Assembly (NCBI GenBank): GCA_002499195.1
Contig: DAKS01000054.1
Span: 46,657 to 66,513, forward strand
Direction: 5' to 3'
Source of the DNA: Euryarchaeota archaeon UBA443
Lineage (GTDB): Archaea; Thermoplasmatota; Poseidoniia; Poseidoniales; Poseidoniaceae
DNA length: 19,857 nt
In this document: piece by piece, positions 5,966-16,500 of the stretch
Layout: each line of letters begins with the position of its first letter
Position numbering within the stretch: position 1 is the first letter of the stretch
The notes under the pieces: model-generated
Database searches by the model: none
Told to the model about the DNA's origin: nothing
The model's input: only the letters and a program-made list of their open reading frames with translations
Translations under genes and position numbers: made by a program

Positions 5966-7078
5966 ATGGCGGACGATGCATTGAGCGAGGCTTGGGAAAA
6001 AGCGGCGAACGACATTACGAAAGGAAAGAATGAGGGCGCGTTGCAAACATTACGTGCGGCCGATCCACAGGCCATTGAGCCAATGACGGCACGATTGGTT
6101 GGAGAAGCAACATGGAACATCGCCAAAATAAACGAATCCAAATCGGACTATAGAAAGGCGGCTATGTTCTTGCGAGAGGCGAGCAAGAAAAATCCAAAAG
6201 ATAAGAAAACAAGTTCGCTCTACAACAAGATTCTCAATGAGATGCAAGACAAGCGTATCAGTGAAACGGTCATCCCTCGAATGTTCAACAATGGTGGCCC
6301 AACGCTGGCCGGAATAGTCGTAATTTTTGGTGTATTCCTTGTTGTTCTTGCAATATTAGCAGGTGCGAATAACCCTGGCTCGTCCAATCAAAGCAATGTT
6401 GTAATGGAAATCACTTGGACCGATGCGAACAATGTTGACCATACTGGAAAGATTTGGATTGAATTCTATGATGATGAAACGCCAATGCATGCTGAAAGTT
6501 TCCGAGCCAACGCTGAAGCTGACCGATATGATGGTACAATTTTCCACCGAATCGTCGATGGATTCATGATTCAAGGTGGAGATTTTGAGAACGGTGACGG
6601 ATCTGGCGCTCATGCTGGTAAGTTCTTCGGATGGTGCGATCAAGGAATGGGTAACTTCGCACAGACCGATGACTGTCGTACGGACATGACCAAGTGGGTG
6701 ATTCCCGCAGAATTTGGTCAAACGCACGAGCCAGGAACTATCGCTGCTGCCCGAAGTTCGAATGAAAATTCAGCCGGAGGCCAATTCTATCTTGTAGATT
6801 CTAATGGTGCTTACTCTCTGGATGGTTCTTACACAGCCTTTGGAAAGGCCTACCGTGGTGAAATCGATGGAGTGAGCACAAGTGGCATTGAAGTCATTGA
6901 CGCAATTTCTCAAGTAGAATGTAAAGGTGCTAACGATGACACATGCAGAGATCCTCCTCAACAGAATTCCGGAGATCCGGATGTTGGAAGTCAAGTTACA
7001 GCGAAATCTGTACATCCAGTAACAGTAGTTTCTGTTGAACTAATCGATGCTGAGGATCCTTGGTACAAGTTCTGGTGA
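5966..7078 (+). CDS. Membrane-anchored extracytoplasmic cyclophilin (peptidyl-prolyl isomerase), 370 aa
   Basis: Cyclophilins catalyse cis-trans isomerisation of prolyl bonds and help folding. Seen: residues 1-100 are a soluble helical region resembling one or two TPR-like hairpins. One membrane segment lies at 113-133, and a cyclophilin domain at about 145-360. Core motifs are FHR (catalytic Arg195), GFMIQGGDF (Phe200, Gln203), GGQFYL (Gln273) and LDGSYTAFG. The cyclosporin-contact Trp of human CypA is replaced, as in many prokaryotic members. Two insertions each carry a Cys pair (Cys224/Cys237 and Cys319/Cys327), suggesting disulfides and an outside location. I chose the ATG at 5966; an in-frame GTG at 5960 would add two residues. 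An A-rich box at 5940-5947 may be its TATA element. acnA follows after 58 bp. Confidence 0.9.
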   Translation: MADDALSEAWEKAANDITKGKNEGALQTLRAADPQAIEPMTARLVGEATWNIAKINESKSDYRKAAMFLREASKKNPKDKKTSSLYNKILNEMQDKRISETVIPRMFNNGGPTLAGIVVIFGVFLVVLAILAGANNPGSSNQSNVVMEITWTDANNVDHTGKIWIEFYDDETPMHAESFRANAEADRYDGTIFHRIVDGFMIQGGDFENGDGSGAHAGKFFGWCDQGMGNFAQTDDCRTDMTKWVIPAEFGQTHEPGTIAAARSSNENSAGGQFYLVDSNGAYSLDGSYTAFGKAYRGEIDGVSTSGIEVIDAISQVECKGANDDTCRDPPQQNSGDPDVGSQVTAKSVHPVTVVSVELIDAEDPWYKFW

Positions 7079-7136
7079 TGAACTCACAGAAAATAGAACA
7101 GTTCGGTTGATTAGGGGGGCGCGATTCCCTTGAAGC

Positions 7137-9818
7137 ATGAGCGAATTGGACCCGTTTTTAGCAAAGCGAGAACTTGAGGTTGGAGGCGCATATTATGCGC
7201 TTTCAGCCCTAGACGATTCTGGAATTTCAACCAAGCATCTTCCGTATTCGATGCGCGTCTTGTTGGAAGGCGCCCTTCGCAATTGTGATGGATTCTTGAT
7301 TCGGGAGGAGGATGTCAAAGCCATCGCTGGATGGCAAGCCAATGGTGAGCGTGGTGAAATCCCATTCCGTCCATCTCGAGTGATTCTGCAAGATTTTACA
7401 GGTGTTCCTGCAGTTGTTGATCTTGCTGCACTTCGTGATGCAATGGTCCAAATGGGCGGTGACCCAGAAAAGGTCAACCCACAAGTTCCTGTCGATTTGG
7501 TCATCGATCACTCTGTTCAAGTCGATGTTTCTGGTGCAAATCCAGATGCTTTGCAACTCAATTTGGACATCGAATATCATCGAAATATGGAGCGTTATAC
7601 CTTCCTCAAATGGGGTCAACAATCACTCGCTAACTTTCAAGCAGTCCCACCTTCCAGAGGAATTGTTCATCAGGTTAATCTTGAATTTTTAGCAAGTGTG
7701 GCTCGTGCTGAGAACAATATTTGGCTCGCTGATACACTCGTTGGAACCGATTCTCACACCACCATGGTCAACGGACTTGGAGTCCTTGGATGGGGAGTAG
7801 GTGGAATCGAAGCAGAAGCGGTTATGCTTGGTCAGCCGATTTACATGCTTTCACCCGATGTCGTAGGGGTCCGGTTAACGGGTGCACTCAACGATGGTGT
7901 CACCGCTACTGATATGACGCTGAGAATTGTTGAGATGCTGCGTGAACACGGTGTTGTCGGAAAGTTTGTTGAATTCTTCGGCGAGGGAATGACCGCACTA
8001 TCACTCGCTGATCGTGCAACCATTGCAAATATGGCGCCAGAATATGGTGCAACCTGTGGATTCTTCCCTGTTGATGAGAGAACCATCGAATACCTCCGAC
8101 TAACCGGCCGAGATGAAGAAGCAATCACTGGTGTTGAAGCCTTTTCTAAGGCCCAAGGCCTATGGTATAATGCAAACGATGCAGAAAAATCCTACACAGA
8201 TGTGCTTGAATTGGATTTAGGAACAATTCTGCCAGCACTTGCCGGTCCAAAACGACCTCAAGACCGTGTTGATTTGAAGGATATGAAGTCACATTTCATT
8301 GAATCACTCACCAACGATATAGGTTTCGAGGGGCACGGATTAGATGCATCAGAGTTGAATAACGGAGCTATTGTTGAACGTGATGGCGAAATCTATGACT
8401 TGAATCATGGAGATGTTGTTATCGCTGCAATCACGTCGTGTACAAACACATCCAATCCGGATGTTATGCTTGCAGCAGGACTTGTTGCTCGGAAAGCACG
8501 ATCTTATGGGCTAAATGTCAAACCATGGGTTCGAACCTCACTCGCCCCGGGTAGTCGTGTCGTTACTGAATACTACGAGGCTACAGGGCTTCAAGAGGAC
8601 CTGAATGCGCTCGGTTTCAATGTTGTAGGGTATGGATGTACAACCTGCATCGGAAATTCCGGGCCTCTCCCTGAAGAAGTGGATGCAGCCATCGATGAAG
8701 CGAATTTGATCGTTGGAAGCGTTCTTTCAGGAAACAGGAACTTCGAAGGACGAGTTCATGGTAAAGTCAAGGCATCCTATCTTGCTTCTCCTCCCCTTGT
8801 TGTTGCCTATGCATTGGCAGGTACGCTTGAAATCGATCTTACCACTGAACCGATTGGAACCGCATCCGATGGCTCACCTGTCATGCTCTCCGATCTATGG
8901 CCATCAACTGCTGAAATCGAAGAAGCCCGTTCTGCGATTACACCAGAGATGTTCAAACAACGTTACGCCGATGCTATGAATGAACCGCGTTGGGATTCGA
9001 TTCCTTCCGAACCAAGCCCTCTATATCCATGGGAAGAAGATTCAACCTACATCCGATTGCCAACCTTCTTCCAAAATCTCTCGGCTGAGGCAGATCCAAT
9101 CGATCCGATCCATGATGCTAAGGTCTTGCTGAAACTTGGCGATTCAATTACTACAGACCACATTTCTCCTGCTGGCTCATTCCCTGAGAGCGGTCCTGCC
9201 GGAAAATGGCTGGTCGAACGCGGTGTGAACAAAGGCGATTTCAATTCCTTTGGAAGTCGCCGTGGCAATCACGAGATTATGATGCGTGGAACCTTTGCTA
9301 ACGTTCGAATTCGCAATCAACTCGCACCTGGGACGGAAGGGGGTTACGCTCTCAACCATGCAACCGGTGAAGTCACTTCTGTCTATGATGCTGCGATGAG
9401 CAACGATGGGCCAATGGTCGTTATTGCAGGCTCACAATATGGCACAGGATCTTCTCGAGATTGGGCTGCAAAGGGAACTTATTTGCTCGGTGTGAAGGCT
9501 GTTATTGCAACATCCTTTGAACGTATTCACCGTTCCAACTTGGTTGGAATGGGAGTCCTGCCGTTGACCTTCAAAGAAGGCGAATCCCATGAGTCACTAG
9601 GATTGGATGGAACGGAATCGTTTTCGATTCCTGTATCTGATGACGTTCAACCATTACAAGAGTTGACCGTTACAGCAATGCATACTGATGGTTCCAGCAA
9701 GGAGTTCAATGTGTCAGTAAGACTTGATACTCCAGTTGAAGTTGAATATTATCGAAACGGCGGAATCCTACACACTGTTCTTCGCCAACTTGCTGCATCT
9801 TCAGAATCGACATCTTGA
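7137..9818 (+). CDS. acnA: Aconitate hydratase, AcnA/IRP1 type, 893 aa
   Basis: Isomerises citrate to isocitrate through cis-aconitate in the TCA cycle, in the cytoplasm, using a [4Fe-4S] cluster. Seen: cluster ligands Cys435 (TSCTNTSNP), Cys501 and Cys504 (GCTTCIGNSG), the same positions I recall for E. coli AcnA, which is 891 residues long. Other signatures are LVGTDSHTTM with the following GWGVGGIEAEA stretch, and the swivelling domain with GDSITTDHISPAG, SFGSRRGNHEIMMRGTFANVRIRN, GSQYGTGSSRDWAAKG and ERIHRSNLVGMG. All elements for catalysis are present. The next gene starts one base after the stop, so they are probably co-transcribed. Together with korAB it indicates an oxidative TCA cycle. 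The very bacterial-like architecture suggests an old transfer from bacteria, which only a tree could show. Confidence 0.97.
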   Translation: MSELDPFLAKRELEVGGAYYALSALDDSGISTKHLPYSMRVLLEGALRNCDGFLIREEDVKAIAGWQANGERGEIPFRPSRVILQDFTGVPAVVDLAALRDAMVQMGGDPEKVNPQVPVDLVIDHSVQVDVSGANPDALQLNLDIEYHRNMERYTFLKWGQQSLANFQAVPPSRGIVHQVNLEFLASVARAENNIWLADTLVGTDSHTTMVNGLGVLGWGVGGIEAEAVMLGQPIYMLSPDVVGVRLTGALNDGVTATDMTLRIVEMLREHGVVGKFVEFFGEGMTALSLADRATIANMAPEYGATCGFFPVDERTIEYLRLTGRDEEAITGVEAFSKAQGLWYNANDAEKSYTDVLELDLGTILPALAGPKRPQDRVDLKDMKSHFIESLTNDIGFEGHGLDASELNNGAIVERDGEIYDLNHGDVVIAAITSCTNTSNPDVMLAAGLVARKARSYGLNVKPWVRTSLAPGSRVVTEYYEATGLQEDLNALGFNVVGYGCTTCIGNSGPLPEEVDAAIDEANLIVGSVLSGNRNFEGRVHGKVKASYLASPPLVVAYALAGTLEIDLTTEPIGTASDGSPVMLSDLWPSTAEIEEARSAITPEMFKQRYADAMNEPRWDSIPSEPSPLYPWEEDSTYIRLPTFFQNLSAEADPIDPIHDAKVLLKLGDSITTDHISPAGSFPESGPAGKWLVERGVNKGDFNSFGSRRGNHEIMMRGTFANVRIRNQLAPGTEGGYALNHATGEVTSVYDAAMSNDGPMVVIAGSQYGTGSSRDWAAKGTYLLGVKAVIATSFERIHRSNLVGMGVLPLTFKEGESHESLGLDGTESFSIPVSDDVQPLQELTVTAMHTDGSSKEFNVSVRLDTPVEVEYYRNGGILHTVLRQLAASSESTS

Positions 9819-9819
9819 A

Positions 9820-10479
9820 ATGGAACCAAATGGAGTTGGTGTTATGGCATCTGGCGACGTTCGTTTTACGTTCCGCTCTGAAGAAACGGATGTCAATGTA
9901 ACAATCGAGGGCAAAAAAGAGTGGGTTGAGGGTATCATTGATGAACTCGGTCTTTCCGAGGTTGGCTCTATGATGCCTATTGGTATCATTTCACCGATCA
10001 AGAAGTCAGATTCAATGGAGGAGGATGTGGATGGAGAAGACGCTCTCCTTCCTCCAAGTGACATGGGGCCAGAACCGGATCCAAGCCGAATCCCAGTTGT
10101 TAGGCGTCCAATCGGGGCTTTGAATGTTGAAATTGAAATAGAAAAAATTGGTCTTGAGCCGCCAAGCCCAAACGACGTCTTCGAACTTATGGACGCCTTT
10201 TCAGAACTTGATGAACCTCGCCCAATTCAAGGAGAAATGAGCGTCGATCCAATGGCTGAAGCATGGCTGAAGGAACTCATGCGCCTCATCGTACGTGAAG
10301 GAGGCCGTACCGCTTTGGCTACGGAGACCATCGAGGAGGTTGCTAGTACCAAACTTGGTGGTCGAACTGGGGTTGAATTGAGCGTGTGGCTTGAGTCCCT
10401 ATTCGCTGCTGGCAAACTCGTCAAAATACACGGTGGAGATGCTACGGGTTGGGGCCCGTCCCCCCGTTGGCTCGGATAA
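9820..10479 (+). CDS. Conserved-looking hypothetical protein, 219 aa, with winged-helix-like C-terminus
   Basis: Not recognised. The ATG at 9820 follows the acnA stop (9816-9818) by one base; longer in-frame starts lie inside acnA and are unlikely. A second ATG at 9844 is possible. Seen: residues 12-45 form a beta-rich segment (DVRFTFRSEETDVNVTIEG) ending in EWVEGIIDELGL. Residues 62-97 are an acidic, Pro-rich linker. Residues 145-219 look like a helical domain with a final beta-hairpin, GKLVKIHGG...WGPSPRWLG, which recalls a winged-helix fold. There is no signal peptide or membrane segment, so it is cytoplasmic. It may be a small regulator or an adaptor, but this is only a guess from shape. 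It is probably co-transcribed with acnA. Confidence 0.8.
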   Translation: MEPNGVGVMASGDVRFTFRSEETDVNVTIEGKKEWVEGIIDELGLSEVGSMMPIGIISPIKKSDSMEEDVDGEDALLPPSDMGPEPDPSRIPVVRRPIGALNVEIEIEKIGLEPPSPNDVFELMDAFSELDEPRPIQGEMSVDPMAEAWLKELMRLIVREGGRTALATETIEEVASTKLGGRTGVELSVWLESLFAAGKLVKIHGGDATGWGPSPRWLG

Positions 10480-10543
10480 GTTAGAAATACAGTGCAATAT
10501 CCTCATTTACCGCCCAAATAGGCGAAACGCAGAATCAAAGGGG

Positions 10544-10549
10544 TTATAG
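10544..10549 (+). promoter_or_regulatory. Possible TATA element of the giant surface-protein gene
   Basis: TTATAG is centred about 27 nt upstream of the in-frame GTG at 10574 and about 36 nt upstream of the ATG at 10583. No ribosome-binding site precedes either start. The spacing suits a leaderless or nearly leaderless mRNA. The 94 bp between the genes hold nothing else I can assign. Confidence 0.35.
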
Positions 10550-10573
10550 TGGAAGTATGGCTGGCTCAAATGA

Positions 10574-13500
10574 GTGATATTGATGCAGACAAAGACAAAC
10601 CAAATCGGGGAAAAATTCCAAAGCGTATTTCTTGTGCTCATAATGGTTCTATCGACAACAGCCGCATTTGCAGCCAACGCAAGTGCCTCAGCCGCACGAA
10701 ATTATACCACCAATCGCGATCCTATCGATATCGGTATTGCAGATTTCAACTGTGATGGCCATAACGATATGGCGATAGCAACGGATGGTACACACACCAT
10801 CAGCATCTTGCTCAACGATGGGAATGGTGACTTCACTGACCGATACGATGTATGGGTTTCCAAGAATACTTCCCGCAACGCTGAATGGGACGAGTTCTCA
10901 AACGTGCAATTCCTCGAAGTTGGAGAATTCAACGGCGACAGTGCACCTGATATTGCAATCTTCCAGCGAAACAATCCATTCAAGACAGACGATAATGGTG
11001 CGCCAGCTGGTGAGCCAGGAAACCTGACAATCCTCGAAAACGATGGTTGCAGTTCCAACTCGTTTACCATCGGCCAGAGATTCACTCACTTCTGGGCATG
11101 GGATCTTGCTGTTGGCGACATTAACCAAGACGGAAACGATGACCTCGTCATTCTTGATCTTTTGGCGGATATCTCCAATCAACGTGTAGTGACGTATCTT
11201 GGACCAGTTACTTCTGCTTGTACTCCAAACGTTAACTGCTACACTACTGCACTAGGGCCTGCGTCCACCGCTTCTTATAGATCGTTAGAAGTTGGTGATT
11301 GGGGAGAATCAGACACAACTGTTACAGGCCAATGCTTCGATGAAGATATTTGGCTTCTCCGCAGCGAAGGAGTCGATTATGCAACCGGCCAAACAACCAC
11401 GCCAGGAAACGATGACAACGTTACGATATTGGAGTGGATTTGCCAGTCTAAGAGCCAGAACACAGGTTCTTTCCCTAACTCATATTCTCACACGACCAAT
11501 CAACAAAACACTCACATTGTGAACATGGCGAATACCTTCGGTGCATTTGATATCGGGGACATGGACAACGACGGGACAGTCGATACCATCGCCATGACAC
11601 AAGGAAACCTCGAAAACATCACGTTTTCGACATCATCGGCTGTTGGAACATGGTCCACTCCTGCATTGGCTTACTTCGGCCCTTACATCTCCTACGATGT
11701 TACTGTGGCTGACATCAATGGAGATGGTGAACCTGACTTCGTCAACCCAACCGTTGCATACCAGCAAAACACATCTGACTCCTCTGGCGGGTCCACTTCC
11801 TCTTTCTGGTTGAACTTCCCGACCACCGTTCAAGTAACCCTCTCTGATGGTTCTGGTGGACACGTTACACCGTTGTCCTACGAGGCAGGTCGTCGACCAA
11901 ACATCGCTGTTATCGGACAACTCGCAGGTGCTTCAACATCTGCTCCAGACATTGTTGTTGGACACACGTCCTATGACTTTGGAAACTGGGTCGACAATCT
12001 TGGATGGGATGGACAATATGACTATGTCACAGTTGTTGAAATGGACAGTAAAGACATCGCAGTCACCGGTATCGAAATCAATCCAGTAGATCGCTTCTTT
12101 GGAATCGTTGGAGAAGGTACGCGGGACATCAACGTCACCATCACCAACACTGGAATGGACACGCTCACTCAATCAGCAACACTCGATGTCGAACTCAAGG
12201 TCGTTGACGAAGTAAATTCCTCAAACACTACCGTATTCAGTCATGACTTCGATACTCCTGCTGATGCCACAGGATGTGGCGGTGGATGTACATGGTCTTT
12301 CGATGAATACATCGATCAGTCTTCGAGCTGGATTTTGGAAACAAACCATTCCGTTGGTGCAACAGATGGTAATAATGCGCCAAACGTCTCTGCCAATTAT
12401 CAGAACCCAACCGACTTTATGTGGGCTGGAGAGTACAAGACCAATAGCAGCGGCGATGAATGGTCTGGTTATGGCCGTCACTGGGACGATGCCCTCACTC
12501 TGAAGGATGTCGACTTGACAGGCTCTGATCGTGCCTTCCTAAGCGTTGAGTTGTTCCGTCATCTTGGCTATGGTGCACTTGGTTCCGTTGATGCAACAAC
12601 TGGACAGTGGCTCATTGGTGACCTTTGGGATGACGTTGCAATGATTGAAGTTGGATCTGAAGAGACCGGATGGTCGACCATTGCTTGCCCAACCTCTGCT
12701 CAAGTTGCAGGAGAGTGTCTTTCTGGCTCCTCTATCTGGGGTGGCTACGACAACGATCGAGCTTTCAAGATTAACGGATACGGCGGAGTAGCAGAAGGAA
12801 AGTACTACTACGGTATCTTTAGTTCAGGCACATACTATGGATGGAGCAACTTCACACAAGAAGGAGCAGGCGAATTCGATCTCTCTCCATGGGCTGGCGA
12901 AACTGTCGATGTCCGTTTCCGCCTCCGTTCAGGCTTTGAAGGATCTATTGCGGACGATAACGAGTCCCGTTGGTCCGGACGTGACGGATATGCAATCGAT
13001 AACGTCACCATCTACAAGCAGAATACTGCTTATTTCCCGAATCCACAAACACTTCAACGCCAACTCAACCTCCAGAATCTCGGCCCTGGTGAAGAAGAGA
13101 CTGCTTCCATCTCTGCGAACTTACTCAACGATACCATCTATCGAGTCTCAGCAACACTGAGCAACCATGCATGGGATGAGCAATCTGTCAATGACGATAT
13201 CATTGGCTACGTACAACCGTTCAATCTCTACGACCCTGCGATAGAAGGAATTGATTACTTCAATCCAGGAGGTCTCTATGCAGAAGGAATGTTTGACATA
13301 GATATTGTTACCAACAATTGGGGTAACACAATGGTGGACTTTGATGTCAAGGCAACAGTCTTCTCAGCAACACCATCTGACATTCTATGTAGCGCTCCTG
13401 CAGTTATCTGTAAGGAATCCTTTGAGGGCGGTGCAGAAGGATACGTCTACAGTGATGATGGAAATCCACAAGGTGCAATCTACAATGAGGTTGCATGTAA

Positions 13501-16500
13501 TGATGTAATCTTCAACAACAACGCATATTGGTTTGGTCACCCTTGTGATACAGCAACACAAGGATACGGCGATCTATGGGAAAATGAGACGCTCACTATT
13601 CCAGGTGTCGATTTGACCAGTATGTCCGGTGACTTCGTTTCCTTGAACTTTGAATATTATGCAGATACCTTCTATGGTATCGATGTTGACGGAACATCCA
13701 TTGTTGATGTCAACGACTACGCCTCTATCAATGTTGATTACACAAAGGGAAGCGACTCATACTCTGCTGTTCTACTCGGACAATGGAACGACTATGACGA
13801 AGATGGAACCTGCCGAAACGATGACAACAACGACGGATTCACCAATTCAAGTGAATCCATCAATCAGGCTGAAATCTCCTTTATTGGTGATGCAGCAAGT
13901 ACTGATGGTTCTGGTGGTAACTACAACGTCTTCTTCAACACTGACGACCTTGTTCTCAGCCGAAGTATCGACTTGACGCATCTTTACGTACTCAACAATA
14001 CAGCTGCTGACAGTCTTCAGTGGTTCCGCGAGTGTATTTCTCTCGCTGGATCTACTGCTGACATCAACTTCGAGTTCCAAAGTGACGATGATGGCCGCAA
14101 TGGAATCAATGATGGATTCAAGGGTGTTGCATTCAACAACATTACCTTGCAAGAATTCACCTTCTACGAAGATGCATCCTACACCGCCTCTCGTACCAAT
14201 GTTGACGCAGAAGATGTTGCGACCACCACTGTTGCAAACCACCAGTTCTTCTCCGGAGTTTACATGATTCGTGCAGAAACCATCTTTGACAACACCACCG
14301 CTGGTGTTCCATGGTTCGGAGACGACGAGTTGAGTAACTCGAACAACATCGAGCAAGTTATCTTCAACGTTGAATCCGTTGATATTACACTTGGTAAGCC
14401 AAGCACACTCGCTTGTCTGGATGATGGTGTCTACGAATGTGTTCTACCAATCGACGGTAGCCTTACACACAACTGGGACCTCAAGGCAACCAACGGTGTA
14501 TTGGCTGGTGACTATATGTTCTACATGACCGTCTTTGACGAGACCGATGGAGCACAAGTTCACCAAGAACCATCTGCTCAAACAACAACAACGCTTGCAT
14601 CCAACGAGCGTATTGACTTGACCTTCCCTGCTTACACCGGTTGGATGGATGGACACACCTACAACATCAGTTTCCACGCTGAACTTGCTAATGGAAACCC
14701 AAGCGGTAACGTTCGATACTTCCATGCAACCTTTGCTGATCAAATCGATGTCGCCATCCTCAGTGATTCGACAGCTCGCACATCCATCATCAAGGAAGAT
14801 CTTCAATTGCTCGGCATGACTTACACACAGTTTGCTATCAACGATTGGACCACCTACCTTGACTCTGGTTGGATGACACACTACGACAAGATTCTCTTGC
14901 CATGGCAAGAAGACATCGCTGCTAAGGACGTTGAATCTGGTGGCCGAGGTTACTATCAGAAGCTTGGATCCACTGCGAACCGACAGACACTCGAATCATT
15001 CATGTCTGCTGGTGGTACCGTTCAGGCTCACCTTGGCCCACAAGGTAGCCAAATCTACGGTCTGGATGTTGGATTGAATGGACGATTGCCGTTTGGAATG
15101 GACGTTCAAAGCCGAAACACGCCTGAAACAAAGATTATCTACACGGATCTCGATATTGCCGACCCATTCCACCCAATTATGGACGATGTCTCTACAACTG
15201 CATTCCAAGGCTTTGAGGGCGACGGAACAGTTGCCACTGCGGTTCTCAATACGAATTCGGTGAGTACACAAAACGTTCCAGGCGTCTGTAATGGTTACAT
15301 GGAAGACGGTGGATACTTCCAGAGTCTCTTGCGAACTAGTGCAAACTCCAAGGATGTCATCATGGGTACTTGCAGTTACTACCAAGGCGGTATGATCGTA
15401 TCGACCATTGACGTTGCAACCTACTCGTCTCGAGCAGATAGTACAACGTTCCCAATCCTTGGAAACATGCTAGGATACTCGGTCACACCTTATCCTGAAG
15501 GATTCGGTGCAATGGGCCAAGATCTCGGTCTGACTATTGATGATGAAATGCCAAGCATTGATCCATCAACTGGTGGATATGCCATACACTACATGAAGAG
15601 CGATGCAACTGTTAACTTCGGTTACACAACAGCAACTTCGGCAACGCTCACAGCGGATTGGATCCTTGACGGTCCAACCGACTGGATGGGTCAAACCATG
15701 GCAAGCGGAACCGACCACATTTCGGAGACTTCCCCATCGGCGAGCTTCTGTAAGATCGACTTGTCGTCTGCAACAGGATGTCTCCAAGGTGAAGATGCTA
15801 CATGGACCATTACTCTGCTTCTGCACGATGAAGCAGGGCACTCTCGAATCATCACTGTCGATGTTCAAACCAATGACGTTCTAGCTGACGCATTCGCACC
15901 TGAGGCGAACATGAGCATAGACATGCGTGATGAATACATGGACAATGTCGAGTTTATGGGTACTAAGACAGTATCCAACACTGAATGGGATGTCAATCGA
16001 GTGATCCTTACAGAAGCTGAAGAACTCGTTCTTCACTTTGATGCAAGCGAATCCTTCGATGCAGATGCCATCGACAGGGAAATTGACAACGGTATTTTGA
16101 CCTACGAATGGAAGGTCTTCTTCGACGCACCATACGGTGATACATCCTTCAATCTTGAAGGACACACCTTCGAAGAATCCGCTGCAAGCAATGGTCTCTT
16201 CTCATATAAGTTCCAGAATGTAACTGTGGATGATTCTGGTACTGCGGAATCCCAGATTCGTATGGAACTTCGTGTTTATGATGCATCAGGTAAGTTCTCC
16301 GACAAGTTCCGTATGTACTTCGTCGTCGTTCCTGAAGGCTTTGGTGATGAAATTCCAGTTGTTCAATACAACGACTTTGAAAACACCTCTGTCGGTGTAA
16401 GCGAATCAACCTACACCATCACAGGAACGATACTTTCCGGTTCAGAAAGCGGTGAAGTTTACGTTGAGGCTGCGTTCTCCCGCGAGGATTTCTCCGCTTC

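Noticed and set aside
10511..10524. Short inverted repeat CGCC...GGCG before the giant gene
   Set aside because: Only four base pairs with a six-base loop, expected by chance in a region of this length.
13847..14356. A 169-codon minus-strand frame inside the giant gene
   Set aside because: It lies wholly opposite a long, well-supported frame with recognisable modules, and shows no motif or start signal.
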